DNA from: Bacillota bacterium
Lineage (GTDB): Bacteria > Bacillota > Clostridia > Oscillospirales > Ruminococcaceae
Reading direction: 5' to 3'
NCBI GenBank assembly: GCA_023413185.1
Contig: JAEZQD010000025.1
Location: forward strand, 1 to 19,347
Length of the DNA stretch: 19,347 nucleotides
Position numbers and translations under genes: made by a program. The notes beneath the pieces were generated by a model. The model was not told where the DNA came from. It made no database searches and was given only the letters and a program-made list of their open reading frames with translations. This document shows, piece by piece, positions 1-7,533 of the stretch. Each line of letters opens with the position of its first letter. The first letter of the stretch is position 1.

Positions 1-352
1 TCACCGCCTTGCCCACAACCGTGTCTAGGGGTATGGGGGCAATGTCATCGGAGGGGTTTGCATCCCCCTTTGTAATAATGCTGCGCTGTGCGCTGTCTAC
101 CGCCACAACGCGGTGGGTAACCGGCACCCCGTTTGCAAGGCGGTACATCACCACGTCGTTTTCACGTACTTGGTCGGGGTTAACCTGTTGCACATACACC
201 ACGCTGCCAATGGGATATTGCGGCTCCATGCTGCCCGAGAGCACTGTGTACGGCGTGAAACCGAGTATTCTCGGCACGATAAGCGCCGCCGCCGTGATGG
301 CAATCAGTACCACAAAGCCGCCGGACAATATACGCGCAACCCTTGTTATCAC
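1..352 (-). CDS. sipW: SipW-type (ER/archaeal-like) signal peptidase I, partial at the left edge
   Basis: Membrane protease that removes signal peptides from exported proteins. Only the first 117 residues are in the window; the C-terminus lies outside. One N-terminal membrane segment (about residues 8-30) is followed by the catalytic box VLSGSMEP with the predicted nucleophile Ser41. The general base position reads VTHRVV (His80) rather than the Lys of ordinary bacterial LepB, which is the hallmark of the SipW/ER-type subfamily. The KGDAN box (95-99) followed by D102 and D103 also fits. Start: GTG at 352, preceded by GAGGTGG with a 7-nt gap; an in-frame stop lies just upstream, and no other start fits. 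It lies 16 bp behind the vWA gene in the same direction, so it is probably co-transcribed, and the vWA protein is the obvious candidate substrate (inference). Confidence 0.9.
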   Translation of the reverse strand, partial: MITRVARILSGGFVVLIAITAAALIVPRILGFTPYTVLSGSMEPQYPIGSVVYVQQVNPDQVRENDVVMYRLANGVPVTHRVVAVDSAQRSIITKGDANPSDDIAPIPLDTVVGKAV

Positions 353-368
353 CGTCTTACCACCTCAA

Positions 369-3300
369 TTATTGTTCTTTTGCAAAGTACGGCGTGAAGG
401 AATTCTTCACCACGTCGGTGTGAGAGAACCAGCTGTCAAGCCATTTGTTGTTTACGAATTTCACCCATCCCGTCGGGGTTTTGTCGGCTATGGTAAACAC
501 CACGCTGCTGCCGCTCTGAGATCCGTTGTCCGATAAAGTGATGCCGTTTAAACGGTAGCGGATGGTATCCAGCTCGGTCAGGCGATAGGTACCCGCACCC
601 AGCCTGTCAAACACAACGGACTGTTCGTATGTGCCTGCGGTATTGCCGCTCGATGACCAATTGCTCACGCTGCCGCCCGTAAAGCGGATAAAGTCGCTGG
701 AGACCTCGTGATAATTGCCGTCGCTACCCAGTTTTTCAAGGGTGTACACGAAGATAGGGTCGCCGTGGGGTGCCCAGTTGTCATCTATCTGTTTGGTTAC
801 GGTAATCTGCCCGTTGCGGACAAATATTGTGAACCAGCCGTCGTTACCCTGCTGCACAGTGGTTTTATCCTGGTTCTGATAGCGCGCGTAACCTGCAAAC
901 TGGAATGCATTGGGGACATCCGCACGACTTGCCGCAACAGAAAAGTTGGTCTCATTGTCCAGTACAAGCTCGGTGGGGTTTGTAACCGCTTGCTGTGTTT
1001 CGCGCAGCTTGTAGCTATAGCTGACGGTCGGTGCCGTACCGTTGCCCAAGCCCGCGTACGCCCATGCCGGCGGGATTGTACTATTCCAAGTGCTCGCGCC
1101 TGTTCTGTGCTGCCACACCGTGCTCTTTACGCGGTCGTTCAGGTTTGCTTTCTCGCCCGCAAAGATGGTCGTGTCGGTAAGCTCAATAAGCGGGGTGAGT
1201 ACCGTTAACTGCTTTTCGTCACTCAAAAATTCAGCGGGGACATATCCGTCTGTGCTGACCGGCGTAACCGTTGCAGCCAGTTTGTATTGGGTGTCCTCTG
1301 CGGGTCGCCAAACGCCGGATATGGTATCGATAGACCGCAGCGAATAGGTAATCTGCGTATCCTCGTAGGTCTGCCACTCGGTTTCGGTTGGCGCACTAAG
1401 CAGTTGAACCTTAACAGAGTCGGTCGCCACGGTGTCGCCGACATACAGGTACGCGTCCTTCGCCGCTACGTCGTACCGAAGCGGCACATCCACAACCGGG
1501 CTGGCGAATGCACGGGAGAAGTCCGAATGGTCCGGGTGGGTAATGTGTGAGCCCGCGCTGTTGGTGGGCACATCGTTGCCGCCCACGTAGTTATCCTTAG
1601 CCTTGACCTCAAAGTTCTGATTCCAACCCGAGGCCGCGCTGCCCGAGGCGGGTATGGTCTGGTTGATCCACGTAATCACGTCGCACCCTGCGTCATCGGT
1701 GGTTATTTCAGCACCGCTTTCTTGCAGTGCGCTTTTGCTCGCATCGGTCAGGGTAAAGCGCTCGTTTACAACATCGGTAATCACCGCGCCGGTAAGCCCG
1801 TTTACGATGTTTGCAAAAATGGTGTTAAACACGTTGCTCAGACCAGATGAGTTCGCGTTATAATAATGAGATGCCGAGGTGGCAAGCGACTGTAAAAAAC
1901 CCTCCAGACTTTGTTTCTGCGAAGAACTAAGGCCTCCGCCGTACATACCAATGCTAAATATCGTGGATTTTTTCTTTAGCTGCGTGGCAACGTCTTTCGC
2001 CTGCTGCTCGGTGCTGCCGCCAACCGGTTGCCCGTCGGTGAATAGAATGACATACTTGCTACGGGTGTTGGCGTTAGGAGGGATTCCGTCGATGATATTT
2101 TTCGCCTGAGTTAAGCCGGCTGCATGGTTGGTATTTCCGGTCAAACGAATCCCATCGATTGCACCGCTTACCGCGCTCACGCCGGTGGTGTTTAACTCTG
2201 TAAGCCCCTGTAGGGTACTGCCCGTATTGTTAAAGCTAACGACTGCAATACGGCTTTGCGGAGAGGTAGCGGCCACATTGGCCACAAAGTCGGTCGCCGA
2301 CTCCTTTAGCATATCGAGCTTGGTCTTGTCGTTGACCCCTTTGATGAAAACCACTGTGTTACCCGATAGTTTTTCTGGTTTAATGCTCTTTTCTCCGGTA
2401 CTTGTCGATTCAATGCGGTACCAGCCCGTACCCTGCACTGTACCGCTGTAACCGGACGGTACCTGCCTGAGGTATTCAATGGGACGGTACTCGTCACCCT
2501 CAAAAACAAAATACTTATAATAATCAAAGTCATACTGATTGGGTGCCGGATGTGGGTATCCCTGTTGATTGGGGTTGGGAAGTCCGCTAACCGTTGTGCG
2601 AGTCGCGGGGGTGGTCATCAGCCACGGCATGCTGCCAGAGGCATCGAGCACCAGTACGATATCCACCGGTGACACCGACTGTGCAGCCCCCCATGCGGTA
2701 AGGTTAATCTGGTAGGTTCGATCCTGCTCAGAAACCATTTGGGCAGTCTTGCTGCACTGCACGGAATTGATGTCAAACGCGCTCTTTACCGTTGCCGCAG
2801 TAGCCGAGAATCCCGCACCAACCTGGATGGGCACCGCCGCAAACGCGGTGAACCCTACCGTTTCGCTGGTGGCGCTGAGCAGCAGAATGGTGGTTTGCAC
2901 CTCCTGCTCAATCGGGTCGGGCGACGGTTCGGAGGACGGGTTTTCTCCGCTTGGTTCGGAGGACGGGTTTTCTCCGCTTGGCTCGGAGGATGGGTTTTCT
3001 CCGCTCGGCTTAGAGGAGCTTTCAGGCAAGTCGGAGGACGGGGCATCCTGCTGTGAGCTTGTAACCTCGGAGGACGTTTCCTCAGAGCTTGATTGCTGCT
3101 GAGAAGAAGCGTCCGTGCTCGCAGGCTCGGTTTGCTGTGTGCTCATCTCCCTTGCCGCAAACGCGCTCTGCACAATGGGGGCTTCTACATACGAGGGCGT
3201 CACCACGGCAGGCTCGGAGGATGTTTCCTCCGGCGTGCTGCTTGTATCTTCGGAGGTACTGCTTGTGTCGGTGGGGGTGCTATTCTGTGCACCCTGCACG

Positions 3301-4187
3301 TAGCTGACTTCAAGCACCTCGATTAGCGCGTTATCGGGTAAGTCCGCCTCGTTTACGGTACCGTCCAGTACCTTTTTATCCGCGGTCACTGCGTTTTGCA
3401 GCGCGTCGTTTACGCTCAGCGGCTGCCCGTTTTCATCAACAATACTCAGCAGGAGCGACTGCGTGCCGCTCTCATTTGGGTTAACGGCAACGACCTTCAC
3501 CTGCTTTGCGACAGGGTCTATCACAACGATTGCCTGACAATCTGTTCCGGCAATCTCTCCGCTGTCAAAAAAGCGTACCAGCCGCTGCCCAACAAGACCT
3601 TGGGCAAGCTGCGCCTTCATCAGGCTGCTGCCAAAGGGCAGCTTCACGCGTTCGAGTGCCGCAATGACGGCCTTGTCAAGCTGAAAACGAAACACCTGTG
3701 CGGGAGTCTCCTGCTTTGGCGCTTCAGGCTGTGGCGGCTCGCTGCTTACGGGCTGCGAGGTCTCACTGCTTTCGGGCTGTGAGGGCGGCTCGGAGGACAT
3801 GTCCTGATCTACGGAGGGTTCGCCCGCACCCTGAGCCGACTGCGGCAGGATATCGCCCTCGGCAGGTTGCGCCGAAGTGCCGTCATAAGGCTTTTCGTCC
3901 TTTTGCTCTATCGCGGGGTCGTCGGGCAGCACGGGTTGCGCGCTCTCTCCCGTAACGACCGCAGCAGGAACCTCGACGACATACTCCGCCGTCTCCTCAG
4001 CAGTCAGCGCACCCAGCGCAAGTGCCGACAGCACGTCCTGCGTACCGACAGTCAGGCTGTGCGCCTTTTCTTGTGCGTCGTCGTTGTCTACGGCATATCC
4101 CGAAAAGCCCGCGCACAAGAACATTATGGCTGCCATAAAAATCGCAAACAGTTTTTTGGTTACAGGTTTTTTTAGGATGTGTTGCAT
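369..4187 (-). CDS. Large secreted von Willebrand A-domain surface protein
   Basis: About 1272 residues, exported, function unknown but adhesin- or matrix-like. Residues 1-32 form a signal peptide (basic TKK, hydrophobic core, cleavage near GYA). Residues ~105-165 and ~305-425 are Ser/Pro/Glu-rich linkers. A vWA domain spans ~507-790, with a MIDAS motif DASGS at ~515-519 and LFTDG at ~715-719. Beta-rich, Ig-like sequence follows to ~1125. The C-terminal ~120 residues (from QITVTKQID) resemble the Cna-B/SpaA prealbumin-like fold (TLEKLG, AGTYRLTELD) and end in FSHTDVVKNSF. There is no LPXTG motif or C-terminal membrane anchor. Start: ATG at 4187 is chosen because GAGGTG sits 7 nt upstream; the GTG at 4190 is only 4 nt away. 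It is followed by a SipW-type peptidase gene. Alternatives are a pilus-tip adhesin or a biofilm matrix component. Confidence 0.85.
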   Translation of the reverse strand: MQHILKKPVTKKLFAIFMAAIMFLCAGFSGYAVDNDDAQEKAHSLTVGTQDVLSALALGALTAEETAEYVVEVPAAVVTGESAQPVLPDDPAIEQKDEKPYDGTSAQPAEGDILPQSAQGAGEPSVDQDMSSEPPSQPESSETSQPVSSEPPQPEAPKQETPAQVFRFQLDKAVIAALERVKLPFGSSLMKAQLAQGLVGQRLVRFFDSGEIAGTDCQAIVVIDPVAKQVKVVAVNPNESGTQSLLLSIVDENGQPLSVNDALQNAVTADKKVLDGTVNEADLPDNALIEVLEVSYVQGAQNSTPTDTSSTSEDTSSTPEETSSEPAVVTPSYVEAPIVQSAFAAREMSTQQTEPASTDASSQQQSSSEETSSEVTSSQQDAPSSDLPESSSKPSGENPSSEPSGENPSSEPSGENPSSEPSPDPIEQEVQTTILLLSATSETVGFTAFAAVPIQVGAGFSATAATVKSAFDINSVQCSKTAQMVSEQDRTYQINLTAWGAAQSVSPVDIVLVLDASGSMPWLMTTPATRTTVSGLPNPNQQGYPHPAPNQYDFDYYKYFVFEGDEYRPIEYLRQVPSGYSGTVQGTGWYRIESTSTGEKSIKPEKLSGNTVVFIKGVNDKTKLDMLKESATDFVANVAATSPQSRIAVVSFNNTGSTLQGLTELNTTGVSAVSGAIDGIRLTGNTNHAAGLTQAKNIIDGIPPNANTRSKYVILFTDGQPVGGSTEQQAKDVATQLKKKSTIFSIGMYGGGLSSSQKQSLEGFLQSLATSASHYYNANSSGLSNVFNTIFANIVNGLTGAVITDVVNERFTLTDASKSALQESGAEITTDDAGCDVITWINQTIPASGSAASGWNQNFEVKAKDNYVGGNDVPTNSAGSHITHPDHSDFSRAFASPVVDVPLRYDVAAKDAYLYVGDTVATDSVKVQLLSAPTETEWQTYEDTQITYSLRSIDTISGVWRPAEDTQYKLAATVTPVSTDGYVPAEFLSDEKQLTVLTPLIELTDTTIFAGEKANLNDRVKSTVWQHRTGASTWNSTIPPAWAYAGLGNGTAPTVSYSYKLRETQQAVTNPTELVLDNETNFSVAASRADVPNAFQFAGYARYQNQDKTTVQQGNDGWFTIFVRNGQITVTKQIDDNWAPHGDPIFVYTLEKLGSDGNYHEVSSDFIRFTGGSVSNWSSSGNTAGTYEQSVVFDRLGAGTYRLTELDTIRYRLNGITLSDNGSQSGSSVVFTIADKTPTGWVKFVNNKWLDSWFSHTDVVKNSFTPYFAKEQ
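2926..3006 (-). repeat. Three tandem 27-bp repeats inside the vWA gene
   Basis: Three nearly identical 27-bp units (2926-2952, 2953-2979, 2980-3006) each encode the nonapeptide SGENPSSEP. The first two are identical and the third differs at a few third-codon-like positions. They lie in the Ser/Pro/Glu-rich linker just ahead of the vWA domain, so copy-number change would alter linker length without a frameshift. Confidence 0.9.
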
Positions 4188-4190
4188 CAC

Positions 4191-4596
4191 AAGGCACCTC
4201 TCTTTTCAAACACATATATAGCAAATCAGCAATCGCAATGTCCGAATAAACGCTTACAAAGACATTAAGCCAACGGAGCATGCGAAGAATCCTTCGCAAA
4301 TTCTTGACATTGCAAGTTGTTTGCTATTGCATCCACTTTGCATTCGGGCTGCTTAATCTGTCAGCGAATGCGTCTTGGCAGAAAGCGGACAGCCATCAGC
4401 TAAATATATGAAGCAAGTCCAATTTATATACACCTATTATTGAAGATTTTTCTGAGAATAATCAGGCTGTTCACTTTATTTTCAAATTATTGTTAGAGGT
4501 ATTTTGGGGTATTTTATACAAAGAACCGCAAAAGCTATTTGTGGTAGTATCCAATACACCTATGCCGTAAAACGATAAGCAGATAAGGAGATTGAT
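4191..4596. other. Intergenic region between divergent vWA and small-protein genes
   Basis: No gene is seen in these ~400 bases. The region holds the minus-strand extended -10 of the vWA operon (4215-4223), a short inverted repeat at 4281-4298 (TGCGAAG, four-base loop, CTTCGCA), and a weak plus-strand promoter candidate for the 53-aa gene (TTGTTA at 4490-4495, 17 bases, TTTATA at 4513-4518). The remainder is AT-rich without recognisable structure. Confidence 0.5.
4215..4243 (-). promoter_or_regulatory. Candidate promoter of the vWA-sipW operon
   Basis: On the minus strand TGCTATATA gives an extended -10 (TATATA at 4215-4220 with TG one base upstream). The -35 with 17-bp spacing is poor (GGACAT, 4238-4243), as is common for extended -10 promoters. 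The leader to the ATG at 4187 is short. Confidence 0.4.
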
Positions 4597-4758
4597 ATGC
4601 CGCTTGATCAATTGCTGTTGCAGGATAAAGCCCTGCAAAACTTCTTTTTTTCGCTCCCCGACTATGTGCAGGAGACCATCCGTCAACGCGCAAGCAACAT
4701 GAACGCGCCCGACGATGTGTATGCCTATGCCGAAAACTACACGCGCGGCGACAAATAA
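4597..4758 (+). CDS. Conserved-looking 53-aa small protein, function unknown
   Basis: Small acidic cytoplasmic protein without membrane segments or a signal peptide. It begins at the ATG at 4597, preceded by AAGGAG at a good distance. The body FFFSLPDYVQETIRQRA and the tail YAENYTRGDK resemble a family of unnamed short proteins that I recall from Clostridia, in which an F-F-x-SLP-x-YVQE core and a C-terminal RGD(K/D) recur; this is recall and was not checked. A predicted amphipathic helix spans about residues 20-33. It is followed 13 bp later by a long perfect hairpin, so it is probably monocistronic. The coding signal (start, ribosome site, terminator) is convincing; the role is unknown. Confidence 0.75.
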   Translation: MPLDQLLLQDKALQNFFFSLPDYVQETIRQRASNMNAPDDVYAYAENYTRGDK

Positions 4759-4771
4759 GCGCCGGCACATG

Positions 4772-4818
4772 CTCAAACCAAAAGCGGAGAGCCGTTCGCT
4801 CTCCGCTTTTGGTTTGAG
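4772..4818 (+). terminator. Strong hairpin terminator after the 53-aa gene
   Basis: A perfect 21-bp stem (4772-4792 with 4798-4818) and a 5-base loop CGTTC. The 3' arm carries TTTT within the stem rather than a T tract after it, and the 5' arm carries AAAA, so it may act in both directions. Confidence 0.75.
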
Positions 4819-4828
4819 ACGGTAAAAA

Positions 4829-4857
4829 TTGCGTAAGACCCGGTTGCTTGCTATAAT
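4829..4857 (+). promoter_or_regulatory. Sigma-A promoter of thpR
   Basis: TTGCGT (4829-4834), an exact 17-bp spacer, and TATAAT (4852-4857) preceded by TGC, an extended -10. It lies about 60 bp ahead of the thpR start and just after the upstream terminator. Confidence 0.7.
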
Positions 4858-4916
4858 ACGTTTAGACCGAATATCTGTTTTACATACGACTTTTCAAGCT
4901 GAAAGGGGGGCGCCGC

Positions 4917-5456
4917 TTGCGACTGTTTACCGCCGTCCGCTTCGACGAGCCGGTCAAAAAGCGACTGTGCGACATCATCGAAGTCCTGAAGCGTTCCGCG
5001 CGAGGGGGCAGCTTTACCCGCCCGGAAAACCTGCACCTGACCCTGGTTTTCTTGGGCGAAATAGACATTGTGCGTGTGCACAGCGTAAAACAAGTGATGG
5101 ATCAGGTAAACGAAGCCCCGTTTGCATTAGAGCTAAGCGGTGTGGGGCGTTTTGTGCGTGACACCGGCGAGATCCTTTGGGTGGGCGCAAACAGCTGCGT
5201 GCCGCTCTTATCCGTATACAACCAGTTGGGCGACCGATTGTCGCAGGCGGGGTTCTCGGTCAAGACGCGACAGTATCGACCCCACCTGACGCTTGCGCGA
5301 CAGCTGCATCTGCCCCCAGATTTTGACCGCGAGGAGCTTGCGCGACAAACTGGTGTTATCCGCGTGCCGGTAACCGGCATTGACTTAATGAAGTCCGAGC
5401 GAGTGGGCGGGGTGTTGACCTATACGCGCATCCATACAACAACCCTTTGCCGCTAA
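4917..5456 (+). CDS. thpR: RNA 2',3'-cyclic phosphodiesterase (ThpR/LigT family)
   Basis: Cytoplasmic 2H phosphoesterase that opens 2',3'-cyclic phosphates on RNA ends to 2'-phosphates; the family also shows reversible 2'-5' ligation in vitro. At 179 residues it matches the family length. Both catalytic tetrads are intact: HLTL at 40-43 and HLTL at 123-126. The opening MRLFTAVRFD and the ENLHLTLVFLGE block are typical. Start: TTG at 4917 with a G-rich Shine-Dalgarno run (AGGGGGG) six bases upstream; no ATG in this frame fits. It stands alone between two strong terminators and has its own promoter, so it is probably a monocistronic housekeeping gene. Confidence 0.93.
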   Translation: MRLFTAVRFDEPVKKRLCDIIEVLKRSARGGSFTRPENLHLTLVFLGEIDIVRVHSVKQVMDQVNEAPFALELSGVGRFVRDTGEILWVGANSCVPLLSVYNQLGDRLSQAGFSVKTRQYRPHLTLARQLHLPPDFDREELARQTGVIRVPVTGIDLMKSERVGGVLTYTRIHTTTLCR

Positions 5457-5464
5457 CGGCAGCA

Positions 5465-5505
5465 AAAAGAACCCGTGCGCAGAAAATTTGCGCACGGGTT
5501 CTTTT
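5465..5505 (+). terminator. Intrinsic terminator of thpR
   Basis: A perfect 17-bp stem, 5465-5481 with 5489-5505, around a 7-base loop, ending in TTTT. It starts 8 bases after the thpR stop codon. The A-run on the 5' arm would allow function on the other strand too. Confidence 0.85.
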
Positions 5506-5511
5506 AAAGTA

Positions 5512-5540
5512 TTGACAAATGCGATTGTATTGATTATATT
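5512..5540 (+). promoter_or_regulatory. Consensus promoter of the GntR-ABC operon
   Basis: A perfect -35 TTGACA (5512-5517), exactly 17 bp of spacer, then TATATT (5535-5540). It is among the strongest promoter matches in the window, as expected for a promoter held down by a repressor. Confidence 0.85.
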
Positions 5541-5541
5541 G

Positions 5542-5560
5542 TGTATATAGTATATATACA
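5542..5560 (+). promoter_or_regulatory. Operator for the YtrA-type GntR repressor
   Basis: The perfect inverted repeat TGTATATA-GTA-TATATACA lies directly after the -10 box and covers the expected transcription start. The position and symmetry fit autorepression by the GntR protein encoded 23 bp downstream (inference). Confidence 0.7.
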
Positions 5561-5582
5561 TTATGCGTTTGGAGGTGACCGG

Positions 5583-5957
5583 GTGGACATTCTTATCAGC
5601 AACAGCGGCGATACGCCAATCTACGAGCAGATTGTTACACAGGTCAAGGGGTTGATTCTTAACGGCACCCTTCGTGAGGGCGACATGCTGCCTTCCATGC
5701 GCCTGCTTGCAAAGGAGCTTCGCATCAGCGTGATTACCACCAAACGCGCGTATGAGGAGCTTGAGCGCGAGGGGTTTATCGCATCGGTCACGGGCAAGGG
5801 CAGCTTTATAACAAGGCGCAACACCGAGCTGATTCGCGAACAGCAGTTGAAGGTGGTGGAAGGGCATCTTGCTAAGGCAATTGCCGCCGCAAGAATTGCC
5901 GGACTAAACGTTTTGCAGCTAACCGAAATGATTCAATGTTTATATGGGGAGGAATAA
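5583..5957 (+). CDS. GntR family transcriptional regulator, YtrA subfamily
   Basis: A 124-residue repressor of the short YtrA type: an N-terminal winged helix (about 10-75; GDTPIYEQI, LPSMRLLAKEL, TTKRAYEELEREG, GKGSF) followed by only ~45 residues of helical dimerisation tail, with no large ligand-binding domain. Start: GTG at 5583, with GGAGGTG five bases upstream; upstream in-frame codons lie inside the operator. It is the first gene of an operon with an ABC ATPase 6 bp downstream and a permease after that, the standard YtrA arrangement. YtrA systems in Bacillus respond to cell-wall antibiotics; whether this one does is not shown by the sequence. Confidence 0.92.
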   Translation: MDILISNSGDTPIYEQIVTQVKGLILNGTLREGDMLPSMRLLAKELRISVITTKRAYEELEREGFIASVTGKGSFITRRNTELIREQQLKVVEGHLAKAIAAARIAGLNVLQLTEMIQCLYGEE

Positions 5958-5963
5958 GTCACA

Positions 5964-6830
5964 ATGAGCAATCAAAACATCTTGGAGATACAGGGGCTTT
6001 GTAAGCAGTATGCGGGCTTTGCGCTGGACGACGTCACCTTTTCGGTGCCCGCAGGCTCAATTATGGGGTTAATCGGCGAGAACGGGGCGGGCAAAACCAC
6101 CATCATCAAGCTGATTTTAAACCTGATTGGGCGTAATGCCGGGAGTATACGGGTCTTCGGACAGGATAACATTGCACACGAAAAGGAGATTAAGTCTCAG
6201 CTTGGCGTGGTGCTGGACGAAAGTAACTTTCACGAAACACTGTGCGCAAAGGATATTGCCATCATCCTGCGCAACCTCTATAAAGGTCAGTGGGACGACA
6301 GGCTATACAGAACCTATCTCGACCGTTTTTCCCTGCCCGACACAAAGATTGTCAAGGACTATTCGCGCGGCATGAAGATGAAACTTTCCATCGCTGCGGC
6401 GCTTTCGCATCACCCGCGCATGCTTATCCTTGACGAAGCCACCGGCGGACTCGACCCCGTGGTGCGCAGCGAGATACTGGATGTGTTTTTTGACTTTATA
6501 CAGGATGAATCGAACGCGGTTTTGATGTCGTCTCATATCACAACCGACCTTGAAAAGGTAGCGGATTATATCACGTTCATCAACTCGGGCAAAATTATGC
6601 TCTCAGACACCAAGGACAGTATTCTTGAGCACTACGGCGTGGTAAAATGCTCGGAAAGCCAGTGCGAACGCCTCGAATCATCCCACTTTGTGTCTTGGCG
6701 CAAGAACAGCTTCGGCTGCGAGGCACTGACCAAAGACCGCAGGCAGCTTAAAGCGCGCCACCCCGAGCTTACGGTAGACAATGCCACGCTCGATGACATT
6801 ATGCTGTTTTATTCAAAGGGGGTAAGGTAG
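5964..6830 (+). CDS. ABC transporter ATP-binding protein (YtrB-like)
   Basis: Cytoplasmic ATPase of an ABC-2 exporter, 288 residues. Walker A GENGAGKT at 38-45, a degenerate signature YSRGMKMK at 133-140 (in place of LSGGQ, common in this subfamily), Walker B LILDE at 154-158, D-loop GGLDP, and the switch His191 in SSHITTD. The last ~75 residues form an extra C-terminal domain. Start: ATG at 5964; GGGGAGG overlaps the end of the upstream gntR gene. The permease gene begins 2 bp after its stop, indicating translational coupling. It belongs to a regulator-ATPase-permease cassette, so export of an antimicrobial, peptide or lipid is likely, but the substrate cannot be read from the sequence. Confidence 0.93.
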   Translation: MSNQNILEIQGLCKQYAGFALDDVTFSVPAGSIMGLIGENGAGKTTIIKLILNLIGRNAGSIRVFGQDNIAHEKEIKSQLGVVLDESNFHETLCAKDIAIILRNLYKGQWDDRLYRTYLDRFSLPDTKIVKDYSRGMKMKLSIAAALSHHPRMLILDEATGGLDPVVRSEILDVFFDFIQDESNAVLMSSHITTDLEKVADYITFINSGKIMLSDTKDSILEHYGVVKCSESQCERLESSHFVSWRKNSFGCEALTKDRRQLKARHPELTVDNATLDDIMLFYSKGVR

Positions 6831-6832
6831 CC

Positions 6833-7459
6833 ATGCTGGGACTGATTATTAAGGATTTGCTGGTATGCAAAAAAAGCCTTCGAACGATTCTGCTCTTAGT
6901 CGCGGTTTTTATGGTGTTTGGAGTTACCACAGACGACAGCACGTTTGTTATGTTCATTACAAGCATTTATTTTACGATGATGGTGTTAACGGCGTTTGCA
7001 TATGACGCACAGGCAAAGTGGGATGCTTATGGGTTGACGATGCCGGTTACCCGCTCTGAAACGGTGCTGGCAAAATACCTGCTCGGGCTTGTTCTTTCTG
7101 TTTTCGGTGGGGTTCTTTCCCTTGTGTTGACGTTTGGTGTCATCATCTACAAACAGGAAGCGTTCTTGACGGGAGAGATTCTGCTGACACAGCTGGCTAT
7201 GCTTGGCGCGGCGCTGTTGATGATGAGCATCTTCATACCGCTTATCTACCGTTTTGGCGTGGAAAAGGCACGGCTTGTGATGATTGCGGTATTCGTTTTG
7301 CCCTCCGTGCTTCTTTTGTTCTTTTCAAAGTCCGGTCTGCCCGCGCCGGACGGGAATGTACTGCGCGTTCTCGCGACCCTCTCCCCTTTCCTCGTGGTCG
7401 GGTTGGTGGTATTGTCGTATCTGATCTCGGTGCGGATCTTTACCAAAAAGGAACTGTAA
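6833..7459 (+). CDS. ABC-2 type transporter permease
   Basis: Integral membrane partner of the preceding ATPase, 208 residues, with about six hydrophobic segments (roughly 17-32, 38-58, 80-107, 117-138, 148-161, 180-202). The amino-terminal MLGLIIKDLLVCKK and the stretch AKWDAYGLTMPVTRSETVLAKYL are characteristic of the small ABC-2 permeases that pair with YtrB-like ATPases: an intracellular helix after TM2 carries the conserved P-x-x-R. Start: ATG at 6833, with a GGGGGTAAGG site overlapping the ATPase stop. It is the last gene of the operon and ends 6 bp before a strong bidirectional terminator. Function follows from pairing; no substrate can be assigned. Confidence 0.85.
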   Translation: MLGLIIKDLLVCKKSLRTILLLVAVFMVFGVTTDDSTFVMFITSIYFTMMVLTAFAYDAQAKWDAYGLTMPVTRSETVLAKYLLGLVLSVFGGVLSLVLTFGVIIYKQEAFLTGEILLTQLAMLGAALLMMSIFIPLIYRFGVEKARLVMIAVFVLPSVLLLFFSKSGLPAPDGNVLRVLATLSPFLVVGLVVLSYLISVRIFTKKEL

Positions 7460-7465
7460 CATAGC

Positions 7466-7520
7466 AAAAGCCGCCCGCATCCATTCGGCATAAAAACGAA
7501 TGGATGAGGGCGGCTTTTTT
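7466..7520. terminator. Bidirectional terminator between convergent operons
   Basis: A long stem (7466-7487 with 7497-7520) with one internal mismatch and a 9-base loop ends in T6 on the plus strand and, read from the other side, in T4. It serves the ABC operon on plus and the FMN-binding operon on minus. Confidence 0.88.
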
Positions 7521-7533
7521 ACTATACCGTGTT

